This document shows positions 1 to 12,108 of a stretch of DNA of 64,000 bases, piece after piece (the stretch's first letter is position 1; each line of letters opens with the position of its first letter). The stretch covers positions 5,084,501-5,148,500 of the forward strand of contig CP126196.1 in NCBI GenBank assembly GCA_030272155.1. The letters are read 5' to 3'. The stretch comes from Tetradesmus obliquus (Eukaryota; Chlorophyta; Chlorophyceae; Sphaeropleales; Scenedesmaceae). The notes beneath the pieces were generated by a model. The model saw nothing but the letters and a program-made list of their open reading frames with translations, had not been told where the DNA came from and ran no database searches. A program made the position numbers and the translations under genes.

Positions 1-459
1 CGCTGCCAAGGCCAACACGCCTCTTGCTCCGGCAGTTCTGCAGAGAACAGCACCCCTGCTGATATCCCACCGCGCAACTGCGTACATACACAAACTTTGG
101 CTGCAAAAGTGTGCACGAGCCCGGACCGACTGCAGTGCCGTGTGTTTCAATGCACCTCTGTATGCGGCTGGGGCAAAGTGCTGTACTGGCTTCTGGCCTG
201 TGATCACTGGCACAAGTACGCCGCACCCGTTTCAGGACATTGCAACACGCTCTAGCCATGCCCACTGCCGCCGCGCTCTAGAGTTGAGTTATCATTGCCG
301 CAACAGCAGATGTGAGCAGGATGCTGCAGTCCCAGATCCCCTGCTAACACAGTCATGCCACATGGAACTACCGGCCAACAGCTGTGGGTATTTGTTGTGT
401 TCCATCATCAACTGTTTGCCAAGCTGCCGCCAGGCGCTGTGCTAAGGGTGGCGAGCCGC

Positions 460-1601
460 CTACTGCTCCATCTCCTGCTGCTGCTGCTGCTGCTTCTCAC
501 GCTGCTCAGCGGCAGCGCGTGCCGCAGGCACATAATCACACAGCGGCCCGATCATTGGCAAGTATGGGAACGCTGCCAGCAACATCGCAGCCAGCTGCTC
601 CGGCCTCAGCACAAACACGATCGCGCTGCGTGCTCCAGACAGCGTGCGCCACTTGAGCAGGCGCGAGCCCATGTGTGCTACCATGTCCTTGCAGGTGCCG
701 CGCATGTAGCTGCTGGTGCTGGTGCTAGGGAGGCCGCCACTGCTGCTCCTGCTGTTGCTGCTGCCGTTGTTGCTGCCACGGTTGTTGGCGTCGCCGCCGC
801 CTGGCAAGCCATTCGCTGCTGCTGCTGGTGGTGAGGCTGCAGGCGCTGCTGTATCTAAGGCCTGCTGCAGCAGCGCAGTGTAGCTGAAGCCATTAGTGGC
901 TGCGGGCTCATGTTTGTAGCTCGGTGACACAGCTGCGCGGCTGCCGTGCCTCCCGCATGCCTCTCCATGCTGCCCAGCCTCATCCTCTCTCAACCTTATA
1001 GCGTCGCCCCCAGCCGCCGCCGCCGCAGCCGTCACAGCAGCAACCTGCTGCACTGCTGCCCGCCGCAAGCCAGCCGCGCGGCTGGCGCCGACGCGGCCTT
1101 GCATATGCACCTGCTGCTGCTGTTGCTGCTGCTGCTGTTGCTGCTGCTGTTGCTGCTCCTTCTCCTGCTGCTGCACCAGCTGCTGCGCGGCCGCCACTGC
1201 GTGCGCGGACTGCTCTTTCAGGGTGAGCGCCTTCACGCTGTTGATGCAGGCCGCAAGCTCCTGCCGGTCTTCTTCTAGCTGCTCCATCTTTGGCACTACA
1301 AGCCGCAGCACCTCTTCCATCACTGCCAGCTGCTCCAGTGAGGCTTCAGTTGCAATGAAGGCACGCTCCCAGTGGCCTGCAGGGCAGGGCACGGCAGGCA
1401 GCAGCAGCAATGATTGCAGTCAATGAGGTGTGTGGACTTTCAGCAACACTTCCTCCATCACTGCTAGCTGCTTTAGTGAGGCCTCAGTGGCAATGAAGGC
1501 TCACTCCCAGTGGCCTGCAGGGCAGGGCAGGCAGCAGCAGCAGCAGCAGCAGCAGTGGTTGCAGCCAGTGAGGCTTGTGGACCTGGACCTGGCAGCTTTG
1601 G

Positions 1602-1641
<40 letters not shown>

Positions 1642-3605
1642 ACACAGCTATATGCTAGGCCTGGCAATGGTTATGGGGTTTGCAGGACACGGTTTCGCAC
1701 AGCAAAGGACACTGCTGCTGCTGCTGCTGCTGCGCTGCAAAAATAGCTAGCTCTGGCGACAGCTGCAGGGTTTGCAGCACACGGAGTTGCACAGCAAAGC
1801 AAACAACCCTGCTGCGGCTGCTGCTGCTGCTGCTGCCACTCACTGTCTGGCGGCGGCTCCAGCTGCATTGTCATCAGGTTGACGTCCTTCAGCGCATACA
1901 CAATGCCCGGAGTCAGCAGGTACATCGCCTTCACCAGGAAATGCGTGTCAGCAACCACCTGATCTAGGTCTGCCTGCTGCTGCTCGCTGATGCTGCTGCT
2001 GGCGCTGCGCTGGTTCATGAGCACTGCCATGTGCTGCAGGAGCTGCAGCACCCGCGCGCCAACCTGCATGGTGGGCAGCAGCAGCAACAGTTTGTTGGAT
2101 GTCGGCAGCAGTGGTGCCTGACAGGATGCGTGTGCCTGCACCCAAACGTCAGCCAAACTTCACCCAAACTGCAGCCATGAGCAGCTGCATTGGACTCATG
2201 GCAGAAGGCTGCCCACAGTACGCCGCCACGGCCAGCCGTACATGCTCAACATGGCTGTCGGTTTGCACCAAACTGCCCCGCCCGAATCACCACGCCGTCC
2301 CGCCCAAATCACCAAGCCGGCCCGCCCAAATCGCCACGCCCTCCCGCCCAAGTCACCACGCCCTCGCAAGGCGCCGCGCTGTGCGGCGCACTGCAGTGAT
2401 TGCTCGCTGAGCCTGTCATCGGCTGAGTTGCCGTGGTGTAACACACATAACGTGTCAATTGCAACAACACACAAGTCATGCCTGCCGCACCTGCTGCGGC
2501 GTGGCGCTCAGCATCCAGCTGTAGTCTGTCAGCCGCAGCCGTCTGTAGTCTGCCAGCTGCGGCCAGTCGTACAGCACTGGCTGGATGAAGCCTGTGTCAT
2601 CGGCAATGCTGGGCGGGGGGCTGCAGCAGGGCCTGTAGTAGCGGTGCAGGATCCTGCAAGGGGTGATTGAGAGAGATATTGTAATGTAGTGTAATGTAAT
2701 GTAATGAAACGTAATGTAATTTACATGTGGGTCCTGGCACCATCTCCTGTAAGCTTTGTAGATATGAGCCACAGCAGGGTGATGAAGCAGGCGCAATGAC
2801 GTGCAGTTGCGGTGGGCCGGAACACGTCGCATGTGTTGATTCTACGTCATGTTGACGCCAGCTTGGGTCCTCTGCTCACATGTACAGTCAAAACTCCTCT
2901 AAACTCTATGTCTACAGCAGGAGAGGCGGCAGATATGTGCGTTCCAGCTGTAGTGCAGCGAGCTATGCCACAGCAGCAGCAGCCGGCAAGGTGCTGCAGG
3001 TGGCATGAGGTTTGGAGGGCAAGAAAGCGGGACGCAGCATTGTTTGTATGTTGCCAGCAACGTATGGCACTGCCCCACGCGCCCGCTGCTTGCTTGCGAT
3101 GTCCAGCCATCACAGCTAACAGTGCCAGCAATGCAGGTGTTTGTCATGCCCTTTCCTGTAGCAACTCTGCGGCGCAAGTTGGCACAGCTTGGCGCACTCA
3201 GTGGGCAGGGGCCACTCACATGACCACATTGTCCTGGTGCTGCACCAGCAGGTCCATAGCCTTGCAGTGCAGCAGCAGCTGGTCATGCTCCTCCTGCAGT
3301 CTCCTCACTGCAAGGCGCCGCTTGTTGCGCTTGCGCTCAAGCTGCAGCAGCAGTGCCACACCACACCAGGACAGCAGCACAGCAAGCAGGGGTGTGAGCT
3401 ACTGCTGGCAGCTGCTCTGGACGGGCATAGCTGTGTCTTTTGATGGCACACGATACGCTGGGGAGTTTAAACTCGGTCCAGGATGATGTGCAGCGCTGTG
3501 GAGGGATGTGTGTTGTGGCACTGTCCAGTTGACACCTACGGCACTACTGTCCCGCGCCTGCCATCCCACCTGCACAATCGTCGACTTGAGTTTCTGCACA
3601 GACAT
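460..3605 (-). CDS. bZIP-like domain protein, tandem copy 1 (5 exons, 485 aa)
   Basis: Exons on the minus strand: 3605-3570, 3341-3220, 2653-2491, 2063-1844, 1376-460 (stop TAG at 460-462). Phases agree at every junction and the sum is 486 codons. Donors are GTGGGA, GTGAGT, GTGCGG and GTGAGT; acceptors end in CAG. The start MSVQKLKSTI is shared with copy 2, which fixes the ATG. Residues 13-50 fit a bZIP: basic ERKRNKRRLAVRR has the N-x7-R spacing, followed by Leu at +10 and +17 with Asn at +24, so the zipper is short. Later conserved blocks are PGIVYALKDVNLMTMQLEPP, HWERAFIATEASLEQL and, near the C terminus, GTCKDMVAHMGSRLLKWRTL. Poly-Gln separates the last two blocks. A nuclear DNA-binding role is inferred from the basic region only. 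I do not recognise the rest. It could instead be a coiled-coil protein of other function. Confidence 0.72.
1428..1530 (-). pseudogene. degenerate echo of the last-exon start of bZIP copy 1
   Basis: This stretch repeats the acceptor and first codons of the last exon (GHWE, AFIATEASL, QLAVMEEVL) but carries TGA in place of the Arg codon after GHWE. It lies in the intron just upstream of the real acceptor at 1376-1377. A spliced transcript using it would terminate at once. Confidence 0.7.
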
Positions 3606-6600
3606 GATATTATCGTCCGGGGTGCTTCACGCCAGCAAACTCCATGCCTCCCATCTGCAGCGTGTCGTGGAACGATTATCCACGTCGAAGCGGCCTGTTG
3701 AAGAGCCTAATCATTGTTGTAGTCAAAGTATGTGGTTTGAGACGAAGAAAAACGGTGCATCCTTTCGTAACCTTGCAGCCCGAGTTCGCTCTCTGGGAAG
3801 TAAACCCCTAGCAGTGTCATACACTTGATCTGGCAGCTGAAACTGTCATTGTAAAACCATAAGCTGCTGTATATGAGCGTCACCTGGGGTTTAGATCAGC
3901 ATAGGCGAACTCCCAGTTGTCTTGGTGAGCTAGTCGCCTATCCTGCATCGAACTGAACACCGCGCAGTAAATTGCTGACTTGATAATTAATGCTTTCGAG
4001 GGCCTAGCGTGGCTCAGGTCGATGTCGATGTAGAAGAATACGCTCCTAAAGTATGGAAGTAACCCCGCAAGTGTCTCATGCGCGAGATCTAGGTGCTGAG
4101 ATGACGGCTGACGGTCACAATATTCGTTTAGAGGTTATCAAAAATTTTTTGAACTGCCACGTCCACACTTCGCTCTGCACATCGAGCTCGTCATATTATC
4201 ACACATCACTGCTCGCCGGTCGTAACTTGCATCTGCTCGAGCGTGTTGGTAGACGCGGTGCTCGACGATGATGATGATGATGATGCAATTGGAACACATT
4301 GGAAAGGTGTATGCCCGCGGCACCCTGAAGCGGGAGTGCAGGAGGCAAACCCAGCTGCAGCTGGCAACGTGCTCAGCCAAGGCTCGGCAACGTGCGTGTA
4401 CTGGCAGTGACAGGCGTGGCTGAGTGCACAGCAGTGACTGCAGTGTCAATGTTGCGGTGGGTCTTGCGCAGTGCCTCACCCTCTTACCAAAGCAGCTAGA
4501 TCCGCACAGCATTGCCAGCGTAGGTGCAGTGATGTCCCTGCAAAGCCATACTCATGAACACTGCTGGCAGCACTGCAGTATCACTGCACTGCTGGTGGTA
4601 GCAACAAGCACGCAGCACTTCACCGCGTGCGCGCAGGACTACACAGCACCAGCATGCAACTGTGGTTGCTCTTCAGAGCATGTGCTGGCCCCGGCACGAA
4701 CCAGCAGCGCTTGGCGTGGTGGAGCTGCCATGCAGGCACAGTGTGCTGCTGCCATCACGCAGCAGCAGTGGCTCAGCATGATTGAGCTTGCAAGAGCCTG
4801 CAGCAGAGGATGCTGCTGATAGGCCACACCAGAGGATGCCAATGCTCGCGTGCCAATGCTAGCGTGCATCATGTAATGCGTGCACATCGTGGCAAGTGCC
4901 CCAGATGCTTGCCTGTCAACTGGCACACAGAATAGTGCTGCACGGCATGAGATTGTCACGATGGTGTACGGGTGGTACACACATGTCCCGGGTAACAGAT
5001 TGGACCAGATTGCACACATCAGCTTCGCCGCCATGAGAAGAGCCTGAGTGATGCCACCAATGAGCTTGGCAAGCAGCGTGAAACAGCTGGCCAGGCCAGC
5101 CTGCATATGCCAGCTGGCTGTTACTGCTTGGCGCATTGTGCTGTTGGTGTGCTGCTCAAACACTTTGGCAGGAAGCACAGCCAGGACCACCGCCAAGCGG
5201 CCTCACAGGCACACCAGGCGTTGCAACAGCAGCTGTGCCAGCTACCAGTACCGCGCTCAAAACATTCAAGCAGCGATCACGCTACAGCTGCAGCAGATGT
5301 GGCAGCACGTTGCTGCGGTGCAGCAGCTTGCAGCGTGCTGCTAACCCTGCAAGCACGCAAGATGCAGTCTGCACTGGCGTCATTCAAGTCCCTAAACCGG
5401 CAACCCCAGCCTGTCACACTTGCCACACAATCATGTAACGGCAAGGCGGCTGCCTGCACAGATAAAAACCACCGATCCGAGTCAACATACCGCTGTGCTG
5501 GCACAAGTATAACGGCCTGCTGCTACCTCAGAGGGCTGTGCCAGCAGCCTTCTGAGATGTACTGCAAGTTCATGAATTGCACCGCCAGCCGGCACTGCGA
5601 ATGGCAGGTATTGCTGAAGTGCACCAAACATTGCACCCTCAAGTGGCTCGTCCAAGCAAGGCCAGGCAACAAAAAGGAAACAAGCAAAGCCAGGCAAACC
5701 AGTCAAGGCCATGCAGAGCCACACCCCATGAGTATTGCCATGCTGTGTACATGTGGCATAAGCTCAAAATGCATACCTCCGCAACCGCCGCGCATAGCCA
5801 GCTGATGTAAACCTCAGGCGCAGCAGTGCTGCAAGTGATAAGGCTGGGCGCCTACCCTGCGCGGCTGCTGCAATCGTCAGTACGTCCGCACCTAGTCTGT
5901 AACACACCCGAGGCGCGTATGCAAAGATGGACAGTCTAGCATGACAGATGCAAAGCTGCGCACCTTCAAGCTTTGCTTGGCCAGGAGACCCCCCGCCCAA
6001 GGTCCCCCGGCGCTCCTATGCGTGCTGCAGCAGCAGAACACCCACGCTCTGCTGCTGGAATCTGCCAAGCTACATCGCCGCAGTGCAGGACAGGACACGC
6101 CGATTGCCGATGATGCTTTGAATTGGGCTCTGGCAGCTGCAGCACTCTCAAGGACAGCAGCACTGCTGCAATCTGCTTTGAGAGCCACACGCCAACGCAT
6201 TCTGGGGCGCCCGCCCTAGCTGCTGGCTTCAGCCGCAGAGCGCCGAGTCAGCCTCGCACCCTTACGGGCGGCCGCTATCCAAGACGTGTTGCTCAGCTGC
6301 TGTGTAAGCCACACACCTTCTTTGAAGTGAGGGTCCAACGCAGCAGAGTAGTGTAAAAAAGTTGGGCTGGCCAAAAGCGAGGCAGCACACAATTCAGAAG
6401 TAGCAAGTGTGCCTGCCAGGGTTCACGCAATGCAAGTGGTGTTGCTCACTCATGCTCTCAATTGCTCATGCCGCCATCCGCAAGAAGACTGTAAACGAAC
6501 GCTTTCATACAGTCAATGCATGGAAAAGCACTTTCAAGCAATGCTGGACCAGGAGAACCCCGCCAAAGAACTGTGTACAAGACGCCAGCAAATCAGACAA

Positions 6601-8151
6601 GCCTTTGAGAGGTGGGTGTCCTTTTTCAAGAACAGCAATGCAGCAGCACATACAAACTGAACACACTTCCTGCAGTGCTGCTGGTCGCAAGAGCAGGCAT
6701 GCACGCAATGCATATGCTGCAACACTGGCTGTTGCAACCACACACCAAAAAGGCTGCGCTCACGCCCTGCCATGGAACAGAGTTGCAACAGTGCCTGCAC
6801 TGCAGAAATGGGTTCTCTGTGACACACACAAGCATAAGCAGTAGGCAGCCAGTGGTGCATGCAGTACGACACATACACAACACGACACACAGCTCACACT
6901 ATGTAGCACTCTCTGTCAACAGCATACGACCAGCCCCGATGCAAGTGTGAACTGCATCGCTGCAGCGCAAAAGAAATACAGGGGCTGACTGCCGCATCTG
7001 AGCACAGGAGGCCATGGCCGTCACATGCATTGCCAACCCTGCTGCCGGTTTGCGCAGAACTGGTGCACAACCACGGCATTCGCCATGACTGGTAAATAAC
7101 CGCCCTTTTTGCCATTCACGGCCCCGCATATACCCAGCCGTACCTCAAGCGGACGAGCACACATATGCGCTACAGGCATACATGCATGCATGAGAATGCA
7201 GAACAGCAGTGACTGAACTTCAACATAGCAGATATGCTGCAGCAGCCATGTGTTACAAACTCCACAGAAAACAGAAAGGAAACCCAACTAGGGGCCAACA
7301 CGAGGGTCATGCAGGGATGACATGCACCCAGCCCTGCAACCAATAACCTATGTTGAACCCTCCTGTTCAAAGCTGGCAGCCAGGTGCAAAACAAGCACAC
7401 ATAAGCAGCGCAGCAGGGGCAGCCACAAACAACACGCATAGAGAGACTACAGACTACCCGAGAAACAACAGCGGAATTGCATTGCCAAACATTGGCACGA
7501 AGGGCCCCCCAGCGGCAGCTAACCACACATATCTGCCGCCCAAACAGCAACAGATACTGTAGACACCTGACCCCACCGCACTCAGCAGCATAGGAAACCC
7601 CGTCGCAAAGAATCACCGCAGGAATCCAGCCGCAGGAAACAAGCATAGGATCCCTAAACAATAACCAAAACAACGCTTTTGTGACCGAACACGTGCTCTC
7701 CTGCAGCAGCTCTGCAGACAATACCACACCTGTTGAGCACCCAACCCCAATTGCGCGATAGCCCCAATTGCTACAAACTTTTGATGCAGCAGGATAGCAA
7801 ATGCTAGGCCAACAGCATGCCACGTGCAACAGTACAAATAACTGGCACCAGGGCCTGTGACTGACACATGGCCTCAAACTGGAAAGTGAACCGCCACCCA
7901 ACCCAAGAGGGGTGCCATGCCCGTGCCCATCTGCCTTGCGCTTTGTAAGTGTCGCCGCTATGCAAGAGATTTGTATACTACAGTATAGGGTTTGGGTTCA
8001 GGGTCTGAGCCCTAAACCCTTTGCTACAGTTTCCTCTGCAAGCTCAGCCATGGCGGGCCAGCGAAAGTTCTGCTCTGGGTTTTGTGCTGTGCAGCTCCAA
8101 ACACTTCACAATGTAACGCCACACCCTATCCTAATGCTGACACTGCGCCAT
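3606..8151. other. 4.5 kb without a supported gene
   Basis: This is the spacer between the two bZIP paralogues: the promoter side of copy 1 and the 3' side of copy 2. I see a short GAT run near 4267-4284. A 92-codon plus-strand ORF at 5941-6219 ends in an Ala/Leu/Arg-rich helical stretch (ALNWALAAAALSRTAALLQS) and could be an exon, but I cannot link it to anything. A telomere-like inverted repeat lies at 7986-8020. Long ORFs at 5107-5805 (plus) and 7170-7901 (minus) are Cys-rich, lack motifs and look like chance reading frames. Confidence 0.5.
7986..8020. repeat. telomere-like inverted repeat
   Basis: The stretch reads TAGGGTTTGGGTTCAGGGT, then CTGAG, then CCCTAAACCCT. The outer arms pair (AGGGTTT with AAACCCT) and resemble the plant/algal TTTAGGG telomere repeat in both orientations. 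It is only 35 bp, so chance is possible. Confidence 0.4.
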
Positions 8152-8873
8152 CTACCGCTGCTGCCGCCGCCGCTGCTTCTGCTTCTGCTGCTGCTGCTGC
8201 TGGGGCTTCTCGCGCTGCTCAGCGGCAGCACGCGCTGCCGGCACGTAGTCACACATGCAACCCATCATGGGCAGGTACGGAAAGGCAGCCAGCAGCATGG
8301 CAGCCAGCTGCTCAGACCTCAGAATGAATGTGACTGCGCTGCGTGCGCCAGACAGCGTGCGCCACTTGAGCAGCCGCGAGCCCATGTGCGCTACCATGTC
8401 CTTGCAGGTGCCGCGCATGTAGCGCAGGGTGCTGGTGCTCATGCTGGTGGCGCTGCTGCTGTTGCTATTGCTGTTGCTGTCGCTGCCGTTCGACACACCA
8501 ATTGCTGCTGCCGCTGCTGCTGCCGCTGCTGGTACTGCTGCTGCTGCCTGTGGCGGGGCAGCGGGGCCAGCTGCCTCCATCGCTTGCTGCAGGAGTGAGG
8601 TATAGCAGCCGTTGCTACCTGCAAGCTCTTGCTTGATCTCTTGCCTGATCTCTTGCTTGATCTCTTGCTTAACGGCCACCTGTGCAGCTGCACAACTGTA
8701 GTGCCAGCCGTTTGCCTGTGCATAGGGCTCTGGGTCCTCTTTCTTGACCCTTGCAGCAGCAGACGCAGCAGCCACAGCAGCAGCCGTCACAGCAGCAACT
8801 TGCTGCACTGCCTCCTTGCGTAGGCCAGCCGCGCGGCTCGCACCGACTCGCCCTTTTGTCTCCTGCTTCTGCC

Positions 8874-8904
<31 letters not shown>

Positions 8905-9785
8905 CTCCTGCTGCTGCACCAGCTGCTGCGCGGCCGCCACTGCGTGTGCGCACTGCTCTTTCAGGGTGAGCGCCTTCACGCTGTTGATGCAGGCCGCCAG
9001 CTCCTGCCTGTCTTCTTCTAGCTGCTGCATGCGGGGCACCACCTGCTGCAGCACTGCTTCAAATAGCTGCAGCTGCTCCAGGCTGGCCTCAGTGGCGCAA
9101 AAGGCACGCTCCCAGTGGCCTGCAGTTAACAAGACAGGGCAGGGCAGGGCAGGCCAGGGCATGGCAGGCAGGGCAGGCAGGCAGGCAGGCAGTGAGGCCT
9201 CAGTGGCACAGAAGGCGCGATCATTATGCCTGCAGGATGCGGCTAGGTTGGGCAGGCAGGCAGGGCAGCAGCTTGTGAAGAGCTTTGAAAGTTGTGCTCA
9301 ACAGGTAGGTGCTCATCACTGTGCAGAGCATGCAGCTGTGGCAGGCAGGCAGCAGCACACGCACAAGCGCCAAGCAGGCGGAGCACCACAGGACATTTCC
9401 TGCAACCTCCGGCATGCCTGCAGGGCATTTCCTGCAAGGGACCTGGCAGTATTAGGAATAAGAGCGTGCTATCAGTGGCGGCGGGCTGCTGCTGCTGCTG
9501 ACGCAGTTGGTGTGCGCACATGCACTTGCAGGCACAAGGATGCACAGACAGAACAGATACATACAGCACCCGCCCATCCTGCAGTCACTGCTGCTGCTGC
9601 TGCTGCTGCTGCCACTCACTGTCTGGCGGCGGCTCCAGCTGCATTGTCATCAAGTTGACGTCCTTCAGCGCATACACAATGCCAGGTGTGAGGATGTACA
9701 TCGCCTTGGTCAGCAGCAGCAGCTCACTCACAGCTTCATCCATGTCTGCCTGCTGCTGCTGGCTGACGTTGCCGCCGCCGCCGCC

Positions 9786-9816
<31 letters not shown>

Positions 9817-11333
9817 GCCTTGCGCTGGTTCATGACCATTGCAATACGCTGCAGGTGGTGGAAGCAGCGCGTGCCAACCTGTTTGGCGGACAGCAGCAAG
9901 ATGACATCTAAGATTGTGTGTGGCTCTGCACCAGAGTTTCAGCGCTAGATGCAAGCAGCGATGATAAGATGGGTGTGACCTGCGCGCAATGCACTTTAGC
10001 TGCCACAACACGCCCAGCCAACGGAAGAGGCATGCAGGTGATTGCAGCAGTCAAACCAAGACAGACTGCCAGCTGACGGCAGCAGTGGCAGTAGCAGCTG
10101 CCTGACAACGTGCAACGAGCTGGACCTGCGGTAAAAGATCAAAGTTGGCTGAATGTCATTGACATCGCACCTGCTGCACTGTGGCGCTTAGCAGCCAATT
10201 GTAGTCAGCGAGGCGCATGGCTTTGAAGCCTGCCAGCTGCGGGCACTCATAGCACGCATACTATGCGTGCTGCTAGTAGCAGCTGCTGCCTGACAACTCA
10301 CCTGCTGAGCCGTGGCACTCAGCAGCCAATTGTAGTCGGCCAGCCGCATGGCTTCAAAGCCTGCCAGCTGCGGGCAGTCGTGCAGCAGCGGTGTGATGAA
10401 GCCTGTGTCATCTTCAATACTTGAGGGTGGGCTGCAGCAGGGCTGGAAGTAGCGGTGCAGCATTCTGCGGGCAGCAGCAGCAGCAGCGGGCTATGTTACG
10501 TGCATTGAAAGGTGCAGTAGGAAGTAACAAGTGCAGGGGGACTGCGGCAGGACTGGCAGGAGCCGTGCAGCATCCTGCACTGTTGTGCAGACATGTGTTT
10601 GAGCGGTGCCGGCTGACGCGCAGTCAGAGTGCTACACTGCTTCTGGCAAGTTAAGAATCGCTGCCTGGTGGTTTTAGGAGGAAAAGAGCAGTGGTTACAC
10701 TAGGGCCGTTTGCTCGTGCATGCGCCGTTGTAGCTGTTCGCCAGCTGTAGCATGCCCTGCGCAGGGCTTGCGTCCTGCTCAGACGCTGAGCAGTGCAGCA
10801 CTGCGGCAGTGACCATGCTGCTGCTGGCGCTGATTTGGTTGCTGCGTTCGAGCCGCATAACTGGGTGCAGGGCGGCCAAGGTCAGTAAGGTGAGAGATGT
10901 CACTGCTGCGTGTCGCTGCTGCCAGCACCCTGTATGGCGTTCACCACTGACCTGACCACTATGTCCTGGTGCTGCACCAGCAGGTCCATAGCCTTGCAGT
11001 GGAGCAGCAGCTGGTCATGCTCCTCCTGCAGTCTCCTCACTGCAAGGCGCCGCTTGTTGCGCTTGCGCTCAAGCTGCAGCAGCAGTGTGTGACACCAGGA
11101 AACAAGTGTGCAGAGCAGCAAGATGGGGAACGGGTGACTGCTACCAGCTGCATTTCACGAACGAACTGCAAGTCCACGACAACATATCAGGTAAAAGCAA
11201 TGAAACATGGGGCCAGCAGATGTGCAGCGCGCTGGGGAGCTGCGTATGTGGCATTGTTTGCTTTACGGCAGCACTGTCCTGCTCCCTCCGTCCCCACCTG
11301 CAGTATCGTCGATTTTAGCTTTTGCACAGACAT
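8152..11333 (-). CDS. bZIP-like domain protein, tandem copy 2 (5 exons, 515 aa)
   Basis: Exons on the minus strand: 11333-11298, 11073-10952, 10464-10302, 9878-9620, 9119-8152. The lengths sum to 516 codons with consistent phases. The start MSVQKLKSTI matches copy 1. The bZIP-like exon is nearly identical in DNA to copy 1: the basic region keeps N-x7-R, followed by Leu/Leu/Ile at +10, +17 and +24. The middle exon carries poly-Ser/Gly then PGIVYALKDVNLMTMQLEPP. The last exon has HWERAFCATEASLEQL, a Gln run, a Lys/Glu-rich stretch (KQEIKQEIRQEIKQEL) absent from copy 1, and the conserved GTCKDMVAHMGSRLLKWRTL block. The gene starts lie about 7.7 kb apart, so this is a direct tandem duplication. 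Uneven divergence between exons suggests constraint or gene conversion at the bZIP exon. Function beyond a probable DNA-binding role is unknown. Confidence 0.74.
9185..9238 (-). repeat. short echo of the last-exon acceptor (bZIP copy 2)
   Basis: CTGCAGGCATAATGATCGCGCC followed by codons like AFCATEAS repeats the 9119 acceptor region in degenerate form. It is separated from the real one by GGCAG/GGCAGG simple repeats at 9129-9190. Confidence 0.55.
10177..10257 (-). repeat. echo of the 3' half of exon 3 (bZIP copy 2)
   Basis: This stretch repeats the codons for QLAGFKAMRLADYNWLLSAT and a CAGCAG/GTGCGA donor, about 125 bp downstream of the real exon end at 10302. It begins right after a CCGCAG triplet pair that could serve as an acceptor. 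It retains an open frame and a plausible donor. Confidence 0.8.
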
Positions 11334-12108
11334 ATTGTTATAGTTTCAGGGGATTTGTGCCAGAAAACCGCCTTTGCTGTCATCGGCAGCGTGTTGAAGG
11401 CTTACTCAGGGAGCGATCACCACTTCATTTAGGGTATCTCTGAGTGCAAAGCATCACTCGACAACTGCAAAATAATGTCAGCAGCTACTTGGTGCCCGTC
11501 TGAAGGTATGTAGACCTCATGAATTGAGCCTGCGTTAAGTTCGTCTTCAGGAGGTAAACTGGTAAACCAGTGTGCTGCAGCTGAGACCGATCAGGAGGCA
11601 GCCGTTTGAATCAAGGTACTACGAGCTTTCTATTTCAGCACGTAGCAGGCTGCTCCGTCAACACGAGCTCGTCCACACTCCTTCCTGAATGAGGCTCATT
11701 GTGGTTGTAAGCCAGCAAAAATCACGAGTGGTGGGCAAGCTGCAATATATGTCTGCATGCCGCACGTTGAAAGGTTCAAGCAGGGCACAGACAGCAAGCC
11801 AGCTGCAGCTGGCTGGAAAACGGCGTCATCGATGCACTAGCAGCGTGATTTGACACTGCAGTGTCTCAGTGGGTCTTGTGTGTTGCCTTGACAAGGCCAG
11901 TCATAGGCAAGAAGTTGAAGAAACAGCCGTAGTCAAAGATCCATAAGTTGCAGAAGTGGAGGAGCGGTGGCTGCTCACCAGGAGTACCATCATGCTGCAT
12001 GATGCAGCACACAGAGGCACACAAGCACCATCACTGCATGCATGCACAGGGCCAGTCCCTGAAGCACGATAGCAACATCATGATGATGCGCTATCATATT
12101 CATGCAGC
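11334..12108. other. intergenic, no gene seen
   Basis: This is the upstream region of bZIP copy 2 and of the ARM-repeat relic. The first bases upstream of the ATG resemble those upstream of copy 1 (TATTRT-rich), so part of the promoter was co-duplicated. ATGATGC-type short repeats occur at about 11990-12115. Confidence 0.4.

Noticed and set aside
946-1278. ORFs made of long Leu, Ala, Gln, Ser or Cys runs over CTG/CAG repeats
   Set aside because: All frames of a CTG run are open, so such ORFs arise without selection throughout the window.
7170-7901. 243-codon minus-strand ORF (Cys-rich) past bZIP copy 2
   Set aside because: It has no motif, its composition is like antisense of repeat-rich DNA, it has no splice context and no counterpart past copy 1.
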